Below, piece after piece: positions 25,671-34,669 of a DNA stretch of 64,000 bases. The DNA is from an uncultured Mailhella sp. Its GTDB lineage: Bacteria > Desulfobacterota > Desulfovibrionia > Desulfovibrionales > Desulfovibrionaceae. The notes under the pieces are model-generated. The model did no database searches. It saw nothing but the letters and a program-made list of their open reading frames with translations, and had not been told where the DNA came from. Each line of letters opens with the position of its first letter. The stretch's first letter is position 1. The position numbers and the translations under genes were made by a program. The DNA lies in contig NZ_CALUYL010000009.1 in the NCBI RefSeq assembly GCF_944324995.1, forward strand, positions 1 through 64,000. Direction: 5' to 3'.

Positions 25671-26867
25671 TTATATTTTATTTAAAATATTTTTAATCTG
25701 CTGTATAACTTGGTCTACAGTTATTTCCTCCAAAGAATTACAGCACATGTATCCTTTTAAACATATCTTTTGCCAAGATGGTATTATACCTTCACAGCCG
25801 TTGGGGCATTCGGAACCAGAGAGCGCAATGTTTTCCGGGTAGGAAAGCATTCGTGCGCAGGAAGGGCCATACAGAACAAGGGAAGGACCGCCTCGCAGGT
25901 AGTGTCTGAGGTGAGGAACCACGCCTTCGCAGCCGATGTGCAGCCGGGCATGACGCACCAGAGTCATAAATTCGTCAAAATTGGTGCGGCCGCGCAGATC
26001 GATCACCTGTTTTGAGTTCGGCGCGTCAAAGTTTTTTTCCATGCCCAGCACGACGAACTGCGCGGACGGATATTCGCGGCACAGCCTCTCCAGCAGCGAC
26101 GTATACTTGGCCGCGCTCCAGAGCTTCAGCGAATGCGCGCAGGCTCCGGCTTCACGTTGTAGGGTGATGTAGCCCGGACGAAGAGAAAAACGCCTAGCCA
26201 CGTCCTCAAATTCGAGGCGGGAACGCAGGGTGAAAGTGCTGTCTTTCAGACCGAGGGAACCGTCGAAATCGGCCTGACCGCGGCGAAACGTGCCCATAAC
26301 ATCGGCATAATGAATGCCCATAGCCTGATTTTCGTCAAGATAAAACGATGCATGAGAGGTCTGGAAGTTGAGCAAACGCTGTACGTAATTCCCCAACGCA
26401 AGGGAGAGGCTTGTCAGCCGCTCTTTACAGCAGGCTTTTACCTGAGGAAGCTGCATGATGTCGAATACTGCATCGAAAGAGGAAAAAGGTATATGTGTTT
26501 TCAAGGAATGCAGATGAGTTACATAGGGGTAAGGGCAGAACAGTGCCTTCATGCAGGCTTCCGGCGTGTTGGTGTATATATCCACATAACAGGGACAGCC
26601 AGCAAGGGAGACCAGAGCATCTACCCATGCGAGATTGAGAATGATGTCGCCTATGCCCCCACGCAAAAGAAAGGCAAGGTGCAAAACATTGTCATCGTGC
26701 CGTGTGCGCACAGAGGAAAACTCTCCTATTATTTTTCCAGAAAGAGCTTTTCCTGCTGACCAAAGAGCCAGTTTCATTGCTGCACGGCGGGGCTGTGAAG
26801 GAAAGTTCGCCCGCAGTTTCTCTACTTGATGGTTTGCTTTATCAAAAAAAGGGATCACTGTAGCCAT
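25671..26867 (-). CDS. Glycosyltransferase family 9 (heptosyltransferase-like)
   Basis: A 398-residue protein with the GT9 N-terminal loop LRGGIGDIILNLAWVDAL (residues about 68-85), where a donor-binding glycine-rich turn is expected. The C-terminal half shows YITLQREAGACAHSLKLWSAAKYTSLLERL and HARLHIGCEGVVPHLRHYL, the typical acceptor/donor block. GT9 enzymes usually add heptose in LPS core synthesis; here it more likely adds a sugar of the island's glycan. I use the ATG at 26867, as an upstream ATG would overlap the GT4 gene and lacks a ribosome site. Last gene of the operon. Confidence 0.8.
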   Translation of the reverse strand: MATVIPFFDKANHQVEKLRANFPSQPRRAAMKLALWSAGKALSGKIIGEFSSVRTRHDDNVLHLAFLLRGGIGDIILNLAWVDALVSLAGCPCYVDIYTNTPEACMKALFCPYPYVTHLHSLKTHIPFSSFDAVFDIMQLPQVKACCKERLTSLSLALGNYVQRLLNFQTSHASFYLDENQAMGIHYADVMGTFRRGQADFDGSLGLKDSTFTLRSRLEFEDVARRFSLRPGYITLQREAGACAHSLKLWSAAKYTSLLERLCREYPSAQFVVLGMEKNFDAPNSKQVIDLRGRTNFDEFMTLVRHARLHIGCEGVVPHLRHYLRGGPSLVLYGPSCARMLSYPENIALSGSECPNGCEGIIPSWQKICLKGYMCCNSLEEITVDQVIQQIKNILNKI

Positions 26868-26884
26868 GGAATATTTCCGTTCTT

Positions 26885-28435
26885 TTAGCCTAACGGCAAG
26901 CGAGAAAGCAGCATATTTGCACTGTCTTCCCAAGTAAGTGGATTGATGCCTGTCGAGGGAATTACACAACCATTTTCTTTATTTTTCAGCCACTGCTCGA
27001 TACAGTTGGCTAGCTCCTGAGGTTCAATCCCCTGAAAATACGTGGCGTTTTCTCCGGCAATTTCCCGGAACACCGGTAGATCACGGAGTATAAGGGGCTT
27101 TCCGTGCCTTGCACCTTCCACCACCGCCAGACCGAACCCTTCCGCTTCGGAGGGGAAGAGAACGCAGGAGGCTGCCTCATACACCTTGTTCAGATACTCG
27201 TCGCTGATGCCCTTGAGCCAGAACAGTCTTTTGCCGTTTTCGGGATGCTCGTCGATTTTTTTGGCCAGCTCGTCGATTTTCCAGCCTTTTCGTCCCACAA
27301 TGACAAAGTTGACGTCCACGCCCTTTGCCCACAGCCTTTCAAAGGCGGCAAGAGCCTGTCCGTATCCCTTGCGGGGTTCCACGGTGCTTACTTCAAGAAG
27401 GGACGGCCTTGACGCCATGGCGGAAAACACCTGTCCGGCATCTTCGGGGATGCCCGTGCTGCCCGCCACTTTTTCCACCTCCGAACCGAGATGGAACCAG
27501 GAAATGGAAAAGTCGTCGTTTTGGGGCAAGTGCTTCTGCCTCCACAGACGGTACTCCTCCGCGACGCTTCTGGAATCGGCAATCACTCCGTCAAATTCCG
27601 AGATGACATGAATCCATTTTTGATAGGCGTCGACAATATTCTGCGGGCAGTACCGGCCATGGGTCAGAGGAATGAGATCGTAAATAATGGTAAAAAGTCT
27701 TACTCCCGCATGCTTCATGGCCATCAGAGCATTTTTCTGCACTACCGTGGCTTCGAAGTCTGTGATGACGGAAAGAAAGATATCGCCGGAAGCAATTTCA
27801 ATAGGGCTGTCGCCGATCAGATTTTGCTTTATGGAATCGCTTCTGTCGGAAAAGCCGTTCGCATAGTAGTAACCGAAAGAGCTCTGCTTGGAATAAACAG
27901 GACAGATTTCCCAGCCCTGGGGCATCATTTGCTTCAGAGCCGAGAACAAAGAAAACGTCGTCCGCGTGATTCCGCTTTTCGTGAGGTCTTCCCGAACTCT
28001 GCCGACATCAAAAAAGATTTTTTGTGTTTTGCGCAATACGGGGGTGATGTTCATGCCTCCGTGAGGCATGGGGAACACGCCCTTGTAGCGCAGCTTGAAT
28101 ATCTCCAGAAAGCCTATGTAGCCGCACACCTTGCTGCTGCTTCGTTTTACGGCAAGCAGAGGCAGGCCTTTCCCGAGTTCGATGCTGACAAGGTCGTTCA
28201 GCTCGCGTACCGTTAGAATCGGTATTCCGCAGATGAAAAGACGGCGTATGAATGCCTGTTCGGCTTCTTCAGCGGCTTCACGCCATGCGTCGCCGCGGAC
28301 GATGCCGCCAAAAGGAAGCCTTTGCAGATGATGGTAGGCGAAATTGCGGAAAAAGAGGTTCTTGTCCATAGTGCTGCTGTGTGCTGAAGGTTGGCAACAT
28401 GCCGCCAATTCGGCAGACTTCTGCTTGCGGTCCAT
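26885..28435 (-). CDS. GT4-family glycosyltransferase with an unusual N-terminal extension
   Basis: A 516-residue protein. From about residue 130 it is a GT-B glycosyltransferase: FFDVGRVREDLTKSGITRTTFSLFSAL, a central FEGTVVQK-like core, the donor block EVSTVEPRKGYGQALAAFERL, the RKGWKIDEL motif, and the EGFGLAVVEGARHGKP catalytic region with its two glutamates. Residues 1-130 resemble no domain I recognise. The ATG at 28435 has a poor ribosome site and the ATG at 28369 is equally possible. Probably adds D-rhamnose or mannose to the glycan. Confidence 0.8.
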   Translation of the reverse strand: MDRKQKSAELAACCQPSAHSSTMDKNLFFRNFAYHHLQRLPFGGIVRGDAWREAAEEAEQAFIRRLFICGIPILTVRELNDLVSIELGKGLPLLAVKRSSSKVCGYIGFLEIFKLRYKGVFPMPHGGMNITPVLRKTQKIFFDVGRVREDLTKSGITRTTFSLFSALKQMMPQGWEICPVYSKQSSFGYYYANGFSDRSDSIKQNLIGDSPIEIASGDIFLSVITDFEATVVQKNALMAMKHAGVRLFTIIYDLIPLTHGRYCPQNIVDAYQKWIHVISEFDGVIADSRSVAEEYRLWRQKHLPQNDDFSISWFHLGSEVEKVAGSTGIPEDAGQVFSAMASRPSLLEVSTVEPRKGYGQALAAFERLWAKGVDVNFVIVGRKGWKIDELAKKIDEHPENGKRLFWLKGISDEYLNKVYEAASCVLFPSEAEGFGLAVVEGARHGKPLILRDLPVFREIAGENATYFQGIEPQELANCIEQWLKNKENGCVIPSTGINPLTWEDSANMLLSRLPLG

Positions 28436-28498
28436 GCCTCGGGCATGGGAACTTCCGGCAACAGTACATGATCCTGAATATGTCAGAAAGGCGTTTTT

Positions 28499-29611
28499 CT
28501 ACTGGAAGCTGTTTTCTGTCAGGGAAATGCTTTTCAGCAGGATTCCGAGCTTTCTGTGCTCATTACCCGTGCCACATTCTCGCGGAGAGGCCGGTGCATT
28601 GAAATAAAACGTGAAGAAAAGATCGTTATTTTGTGAAAATTTTTCATCAAGAACGATTTTTGTATCAATCGTTTCTCCGTTTTTGAAATACCAGTTTGCA
28701 ACAGGTATACTATTACAGTATACATCTGTCTTCAGCTCCTGATGAATTTCATTCACGAAAGGAACAATGTCAAAATTGCAAGTCAGAGCCCCCTTCAGCC
28801 AGTCTTTTTTATGAATAACCATCATGGCTGAGTAATCATCTGACCATATTCCTTTTTCTTCATGGAAAAAACCACTATAAAAAACGTCGTCTTCATTGAT
28901 AAAATCTATGTATTGACGGCGAAGAAAACAGGAAATCTGTTTTCCCATGAAAGATAAACTTTCAGGAGTATTATTATTATCTATATTTTCTGCATTTTTA
29001 AAAAATCCAAATAATATATGATCTGAAAATTTTATATATTTTGTATGGTAAACAGGCATTTCATCAATTTTTTGAAGTATAAAAAAATCTATTTCTTTGT
29101 CAGGATACATATTATGTATTTCATCATATCCAAGTTTAAGAACATGAGGTGGCAGTCTTCCATACCATACTGCAAGAAATACAATACATATACGCTTTGA
29201 AGATTCCATCTTTTGATAAAATCTTTTTATTCTTCTCATGTATTTTTCTTTATATGCAGGAAATTCTTTTTCTATGGAATGAGTCCATGGAAAATCATGC
29301 CAATATTGAAGGCCTGTTTTTTTATTTTTTATAAATCTATGCGGACTTTTGATCGGTAAACTTTCTTCGTATAAATCTTCAAGTTCAAATGCTCCTTCAA
29401 ACTTATTTTTTATCATACGGAGCTTTCCCAGTAAACCGCATATTCCGGCAATGCTGTGATCATAAGCACCAGACCAGTCAAAAGGCATGGAATACGTCTG
29501 GAGTCCGCATCTTCTCAGTGTACTGGAGGTTGAGCAGGTTTCTCCCAAGGAAAAGATGAAGTCATACGGTGCATCTGTAAAAAATCTTTCATTTTCTACA
29601 ATAATAGCCAT
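28499..29611 (-). CDS. DUF1796-like putative papain-type cysteine peptidase
   Basis: A 370-residue, low-GC protein. The N-terminus has IFSLGETCSTSSTLRRCGLQTYSMPFDW, matching the SLGxxC...LRR...xPFDW signature of the DUF1796 family, in which Cys26 would be the putative nucleophile of a papain-like fold. A WHDFPWTH segment could supply the catalytic histidine. The later half has no family features I recognise. AGGGGG precedes the ATG at 29611. The codon use is AT-rich compared with manB or gmd nearby, which suggests a separate origin. Such proteins occur in surface-glycan loci but have no assigned function. Confidence 0.65.
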   Translation of the reverse strand: MAIIVENERFFTDAPYDFIFSLGETCSTSSTLRRCGLQTYSMPFDWSGAYDHSIAGICGLLGKLRMIKNKFEGAFELEDLYEESLPIKSPHRFIKNKKTGLQYWHDFPWTHSIEKEFPAYKEKYMRRIKRFYQKMESSKRICIVFLAVWYGRLPPHVLKLGYDEIHNMYPDKEIDFFILQKIDEMPVYHTKYIKFSDHILFGFFKNAENIDNNNTPESLSFMGKQISCFLRRQYIDFINEDDVFYSGFFHEEKGIWSDDYSAMMVIHKKDWLKGALTCNFDIVPFVNEIHQELKTDVYCNSIPVANWYFKNGETIDTKIVLDEKFSQNNDLFFTFYFNAPASPRECGTGNEHRKLGILLKSISLTENSFQ

Positions 29612-29656
29612 AAGGTTCCCCCTACTGAGCTTACGACAGGTTTCACAGGTCCGGCA

Positions 29657-30580
29657 TTATGCCGTCTGCCGTTCAAAATCCGTCACCATTTGCGCGAGAA
29701 TCTCTTTTACTTCCAGAGGATTTGTTCCGTTGGTCATGAAGGTCTTCAGACGGCTGCTGTCTCCGACCAGGCGCATGATTTCTCCACGTCGGATGAAGGA
29801 TTTGTCCACCACTATTTCAGGGGAGTAGCCCGTTATCTGACGGAGGTATTCAACGATCTGCACTCCCGCCGTTCCGTGCCCAGAACAGAGATTGAGGATC
29901 TTGTCGGAGCAGTCGTCTCTCAAGGCCATCTGCACAAACACCTGGCTGCCGAAAAGAACGTCCGTGTAGTCTCGGACGGTCTCAAGATTTCCGACTTTCA
30001 GTATCGGCTGACGCGACGCAAAGGCGCGAACCAGTTTGGGGATAAGAAAATTTTCTTTCTGTCCCACGCCAATGATATTGAAAGGGCGGAGTATCCGTAT
30101 GTCAAACTCGACATAGCGCTTGGCCAGCAGCTCCATGGTCACCTTGCTCAGTCCATAATAATTCATGGGTGAGTACGGCGTGGTTTCAGGAATGTTCTTG
30201 AGGGGCACATTGCCGTATACTCCCGCCGTGCTGGTGAGAACTACGCGGGTTCCTGCCGGGCAGTGCTTGCGAAGGCCTTCCAGAAGATTTTCTGACCCCT
30301 TCACGTTTGTCTGGAAAATTTCCATGATATCGTTATGGGTAGGAGAAGCTATCGCGGCAAGATGAATGACAATGTCCGGCTTGAAGCTCATTATGAGGCT
30401 TTCCAGGCCTTCCTTGTCGAGCAGACTGACGCTGCACGTGTTCACGTTTTTCAGAGAGGTCCATTCCGCATGTTGTTTGCGCGTCATGGCCATGACGTAG
30501 TATCCCAGCTTGCCGAGAATTTCGGTCACATGCCGTCCGATGAAGCCGCCCGCACCCGTGACAAGAATTTTATGCGTCAT
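29657..30580 (-). CDS. rmd: GDP-6-deoxy-D-mannose reductase (Rmd-like)
   Basis: A 307-residue short-chain dehydrogenase of the extended type. NAD(P)-binding TGAGGFIGRHVTEIL at the start, the catalytic STAGVYG...YYGLSK (Tyr-x3-Lys), and ILRPFNIIGVGQKENFLIPKLVRAF, which matches Rmd, the enzyme reducing GDP-4-keto-6-deoxymannose to GDP-D-rhamnose. The alternative, a GDP-fucose synthase, usually has a different motif and length. The start overlaps the end of the double glycosyltransferase. Together with manC, manB and gmd it completes GDP-D-rhamnose synthesis. Confidence 0.75.
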   Translation of the reverse strand: MTHKILVTGAGGFIGRHVTEILGKLGYYVMAMTRKQHAEWTSLKNVNTCSVSLLDKEGLESLIMSFKPDIVIHLAAIASPTHNDIMEIFQTNVKGSENLLEGLRKHCPAGTRVVLTSTAGVYGNVPLKNIPETTPYSPMNYYGLSKVTMELLAKRYVEFDIRILRPFNIIGVGQKENFLIPKLVRAFASRQPILKVGNLETVRDYTDVLFGSQVFVQMALRDDCSDKILNLCSGHGTAGVQIVEYLRQITGYSPEIVVDKSFIRRGEIMRLVGDSSRLKTFMTNGTNPLEVKEILAQMVTDFERQTA

Positions 30581-33152
30581 GGTCGGCACCGCCTTTGGCG
30601 TTCAATATGTCGACAAGCGTATGGTTGAGATAGGCCGCGCTTTCTTTCCATGTGGTATTGACCCATTCCTTGGGGATTTTTTTCTCGCGTTCAGCCAGAG
30701 CTTCGGGATGAAGCATGTAATAACGTATCTTCCTGGCCCATTCCTCAGGATCATACGGGTTGGCATACTCGATGATGTCCTGTCCGACTTCGCGCAGGGG
30801 AGCGACATCGGCCGCCAGGCAGAATTTGCCGTAGTTGAAGCTTTCGGGCAGAGTGAGGCTCCAGCCTTCATACTGGCTGGCCAGCAGGGTGAACTTGCAG
30901 CGCTTGTAGAGAACGTCCAGCTCCTCATCCGAGGGAGAGAACATGATGATCCTGCCGAAAATGCGTCTGTCCACGCTCAGACGCTGACGAAAATCCTCCG
31001 TCTTCCAGCCCGGGCGACCGCAAATGACAAGCTGCGGGAGTGCATCGACATCGTCGGTGCCGCGCATTAGTTCAAGATAGGCTTCGTAGAGCAGCTCATG
31101 ATTTTTACGGGCTTCAATGGTGCCTACGGTCAGCAGGAAGTCACCCTTGATGCCGATGTTTTTAAGAATTTCGTCTTCTTCCTTGCGGGTGGTGGAATGC
31201 GACTGTATGTCGCTGCCGAACTTGATGACAAACGATGGCGTGGGTTCCTGCTTCAGGACGGAACGCTGATATTCCATGCCGTCATGCTGTGCGGTCGCAC
31301 CGCCATACATGATATAGTCGGAAAGCTGGTAGGTTCTGGCAAGAAATTGTGGATATACGTCTAAATTTTCCTGAGAGTGCGTATGGGGAATGAGTATGGG
31401 GGTGAAGTCGTAAATAAGCTGCATGAAGGTGAATCCCACGCGCTCATGCGTGGATATGATATTTTCATAAGCTTTAGTGGGATAGCCTACACCGGCAGAA
31501 AAGACGACATCTCCCTTGCGGAACGGGAAGTTTTTATGACGGGGAAGATTCTTGAGCGGTATGGTCTGGTTGTCCTCCCTCACTGCAATGTCGATGGGAC
31601 CATCGGCCAGGGTCTTGGTGAGGTACTTCCTCGGAACTTCAAGATAGGTACCTTCATGAAGACTGAAAAATTTTACGTTTTTATTGAGCTTCGCTATGTA
31701 TCGTCCCAAAAGAAGCTGGGCACGGGGAATACCGGTAAGGCTTCCTTTATAGAAGAACAGCGTCATGTCATAGTATATGGAAGGCCTGCGGTCATGATCT
31801 TCAGCGCTGCTCTTCAGGTCGTCATGCGAAAAGGGAAGTGTGCAGAGCTTTTCGTAAACTTCATGAGCGCTTTCCCTCCATGTAACGGGCTTCCATTCGT
31901 TATGAAGCCTCGTTTCCCACGAGACGACTTCCTGGCGGTTTTCAGAGTAGTGTTTGATGGCATCCGCCCATGCCCTGGGATGCCTTGGATCAAGGTATAC
32001 GGCATAATCGCGCCCGACTTCACGCAAGGGGGCCACATCGGAGCACAGGCACAATTTTTCATGAGCCAGCATTTCCGGAAGCACGACACTCCAGCCTTCA
32101 TAAAGCGAAGGGAGCACCGTGAAGGCGCTGTTCTGATACAGCACCTCCAGTTCCTCGTCAGACGGACTGAAAATGTGGACTTTGTCTTTCGTCAGCGGAT
32201 TTTCTTTGAACTGTGCTATCAGCTCCCTGTCGGAAAATTCCTGACCGATGATGACAAGATCGGGGATATGCTCATATTTTTCCAGAGCAAGAATACAGTA
32301 GGCCTGATACAGTACGCGATAATTCTTTCTTGCTTCTATGCTGCCTACCGTAATGATGTAAGGTTTATGGATATTTCGTTTTGAAAGTACCTGATCAATG
32401 GAAATATGTGTTGCGGATATTTTTAGTTCGCTGCCGAATCTGACCCAGCCTCCCTTGGGAGTGAACCATTCACGAAGATTGAAGAACGCTTCGGCATCTT
32501 TCTGAGCGGTGGAGCCTCCATATATGACAAAATCGCAGTTGTCGGTGATCCATTTGAGATAATATTCAAAGGGAACGTCAGCAGGGTAGTAAAGATGACG
32601 GATATCTTCTCTTACCATGACAAGATCATAGACAAGATATCCTATTTTAATGTCGGGAACCTGGTCTTTCACGATGCTGAAAAATTCTTCCTTGCGGCTT
32701 CCGAACCAGCCGCAGGAAAAAATGACGTCCCCCGGTGCGTAGGGATGAGGAAGCTTTTTAGGCGTCGTATCGTCAGACACAAGATGGAAGCGGACAAGAC
32801 GCTTGTGAATGGATCTTGCCCAGCGGCGGGAATGACGCCTCAGTTCCAGCTTTTCCACCAGCTTTTCCAGGCAAGAGGGAAGTGCGGGTTCTGTACCTGC
32901 GCCGGAAATGCCCATGCGTTTTTTTCGGGCCTGGTAATCTCCATAGGCCTTGCCTTCATTGGAGGCCTCGAACAGCCAGGACAGTTCTTCTGCGGCAACT
33001 TCGCGAAAGCCATTGTCCGTGCACACGGAAAAGCGCAGTTTCGAGTCCAGTTCATGCATATATTTTGCCAGCAGAAGCTCTGCACGGATGATGCCTATCA
33101 TGCCTCGATTCCAGCTCACCAGACTGTTTGTCATATCCATCCAGATGGCCAT
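30570..33152 (-). CDS. Double-domain GT4-type glycosyltransferase
   Basis: An 860-residue protein made of two similar GT-B modules, about 1-440 and 455-860. Each has a GSIEARKN/GTIEARKN donor-side block, an FSPSDEELEVLY/FSPSDEELDVLY block and a YEGWSVVLPE/YEGWSLTLPE catalytic glutamate pair. The repeats point to an internal gene duplication. Bi-functional mannosyl/rhamnosyl polymerases (for example WbdA-like enzymes) have such tandem modules, each making a different linkage, so this is a strong candidate for chain extension. AGGAGTTTGAT precedes the ATG. The rmd start overlaps its 3' end. Confidence 0.85.
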   Translation of the reverse strand: MAIWMDMTNSLVSWNRGMIGIIRAELLLAKYMHELDSKLRFSVCTDNGFREVAAEELSWLFEASNEGKAYGDYQARKKRMGISGAGTEPALPSCLEKLVEKLELRRHSRRWARSIHKRLVRFHLVSDDTTPKKLPHPYAPGDVIFSCGWFGSRKEEFFSIVKDQVPDIKIGYLVYDLVMVREDIRHLYYPADVPFEYYLKWITDNCDFVIYGGSTAQKDAEAFFNLREWFTPKGGWVRFGSELKISATHISIDQVLSKRNIHKPYIITVGSIEARKNYRVLYQAYCILALEKYEHIPDLVIIGQEFSDRELIAQFKENPLTKDKVHIFSPSDEELEVLYQNSAFTVLPSLYEGWSVVLPEMLAHEKLCLCSDVAPLREVGRDYAVYLDPRHPRAWADAIKHYSENRQEVVSWETRLHNEWKPVTWRESAHEVYEKLCTLPFSHDDLKSSAEDHDRRPSIYYDMTLFFYKGSLTGIPRAQLLLGRYIAKLNKNVKFFSLHEGTYLEVPRKYLTKTLADGPIDIAVREDNQTIPLKNLPRHKNFPFRKGDVVFSAGVGYPTKAYENIISTHERVGFTFMQLIYDFTPILIPHTHSQENLDVYPQFLARTYQLSDYIMYGGATAQHDGMEYQRSVLKQEPTPSFVIKFGSDIQSHSTTRKEEDEILKNIGIKGDFLLTVGTIEARKNHELLYEAYLELMRGTDDVDALPQLVICGRPGWKTEDFRQRLSVDRRIFGRIIMFSPSDEELDVLYKRCKFTLLASQYEGWSLTLPESFNYGKFCLAADVAPLREVGQDIIEYANPYDPEEWARKIRYYMLHPEALAEREKKIPKEWVNTTWKESAAYLNHTLVDILNAKGGADHDA

Positions 33153-33188
33153 ATCAAACTCCTGAGTATTTTTATATCATTAGCAAGT

Positions 33189-34667
33189 CTATTGACTATT
33201 TTTAATGGAAAATCCTGAACAGTACACCCCAAGCGTCCTGTTGTTTCCATAGACCTCTTCATTAACGGCAGGATTTGATGCGCCATCAACCGTGAACACT
33301 ATCTTGTTTATGCCGTCATTTAAAATGTCGTTAGGAATTTTAACAGATATCTTTGATGGATACTGTATTGAATACAGATCTATGTCATTCAGTACATGAT
33401 CGTTTACCGATATAATGAGTCTTTTGGAATGGTAATTCCATTTGAGGTCAAAAGAAAATATATAATCAGAATTCATCCAGTTGAAAAATTCCAATTCCGA
33501 CTTGCTTTTAGACCACTGAGCATCTCCCCATGATTCATAAGGATGCCAGTTTTTCAATACGATGTCCTTGGTATAGGACAGCAATTTTGAAGCTTCATCG
33601 TGTATTCTTAAAAAATGCAGCTGTGGATATGTGTAGGTAAGAATGAGAAGATTTGACTTTTCAAGAAGTTCAAACCATTCTTCCTTGCTCGGCAAGTGGT
33701 TTTCAAAGTTTTGTGAAGTGTCTGCGGTGGAGAACCCGGACTGAATGACATTGAAGAAGAGCTGTCGGGAAAAACTGTCGCCTACGGAAATGGCAGGTAT
33801 GCTTTCAGAAGAAGGGATGACGCCATATTCTGCAAGCGTCCATTCCTGCCGACCTTTTTTGTAAGAAGGCCAGATATTCAGGAGATCAGCAATGTCTCGC
33901 TCCGAAGCATAGGCATTGCTGGTTTGCTTTTTCCCTGTAAGGGCAATGGAAGGGACGTCTGCCCCATGCTTCTGCAACGCTTCAATGCCTTGTGCAAGCA
34001 CCAGGCCCGCTCCATACATGGACCAGTGTATTCCAGTATCCGGGAATGCCTCCATACGGTACTCATCCTTATCCAGCACACGGCATCCGTTGACATAGGG
34101 AATGTTTCTTGCCTGCAATTCATGCTCCCATATTGGATAAAGACTGGGAGGCATTTTTTCATGTTCTGCCCTGAATTCCCACAAGGGAGGTATGGTATCT
34201 GGCCGAATGTCTGCTTTGCTTGGCGCCATGACAAACAGGAATTCTTTTCCCATGTGGGCAAGACAAGCTTGTAATTCTGCAAGCACGGATGTAGTTGATG
34301 CAGCAATATTTTTAATATTGTCATCATTATAATGGGAATATTTGCTTGTTATATATTCTTTAAGATAAAGAACATTGTCTTTGCCTTGAAGAATGCTTCC
34401 GAAGTATCCTGAATGAAATTTTCCAGCATTCAAATAGTCGTAGATGGTGTTCTTGGCAACAAGCATCGTGTTTCTTGAGCCAAATTCTCTTGTCCACCAC
34501 TTTTCCATTTGTTTTTGAAAAGTGCCGTTGCTGAAGGTCTTCCATGAAAATTCAGGCCTCGCTACATTGGCTTCAACGCCGACCAGAGGAGCCTGCTTGA
34601 GGTTGAACCATGGAATGAGGAGAATGCCAAGTACGAATGCAATGAAACATATTTTAATTTTATTCAT
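33189..34667 (-). CDS. AlgJ/AlgX-like O-acetyltransferase accessory protein
   Basis: A 492-residue protein with one N-terminal membrane anchor (about residues 5-20) and a periplasmic SGNH-type domain. FGSRNTMLVAKN, the DTGIHWSMYGA segment (Asp and His of the catalytic triad), and SVGDSFSRQ (the Ser nucleophile motif) are the AlgJ/AlgX family marks. A C-terminal beta-rich domain (about 400-490) resembles a carbohydrate-binding module. It works with the neighbouring MBOAT protein to acetylate a surface glycan in the periplasm. It ends 3 bases past the MBOAT gene on the same strand. Confidence 0.8.
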   Translation of the reverse strand: MNKIKICFIAFVLGILLIPWFNLKQAPLVGVEANVARPEFSWKTFSNGTFQKQMEKWWTREFGSRNTMLVAKNTIYDYLNAGKFHSGYFGSILQGKDNVLYLKEYITSKYSHYNDDNIKNIAASTTSVLAELQACLAHMGKEFLFVMAPSKADIRPDTIPPLWEFRAEHEKMPPSLYPIWEHELQARNIPYVNGCRVLDKDEYRMEAFPDTGIHWSMYGAGLVLAQGIEALQKHGADVPSIALTGKKQTSNAYASERDIADLLNIWPSYKKGRQEWTLAEYGVIPSSESIPAISVGDSFSRQLFFNVIQSGFSTADTSQNFENHLPSKEEWFELLEKSNLLILTYTYPQLHFLRIHDEASKLLSYTKDIVLKNWHPYESWGDAQWSKSKSELEFFNWMNSDYIFSFDLKWNYHSKRLIISVNDHVLNDIDLYSIQYPSKISVKIPNDILNDGINKIVFTVDGASNPAVNEEVYGNNRTLGVYCSGFSIKNSQ

Positions 34668-34669
34668 GG

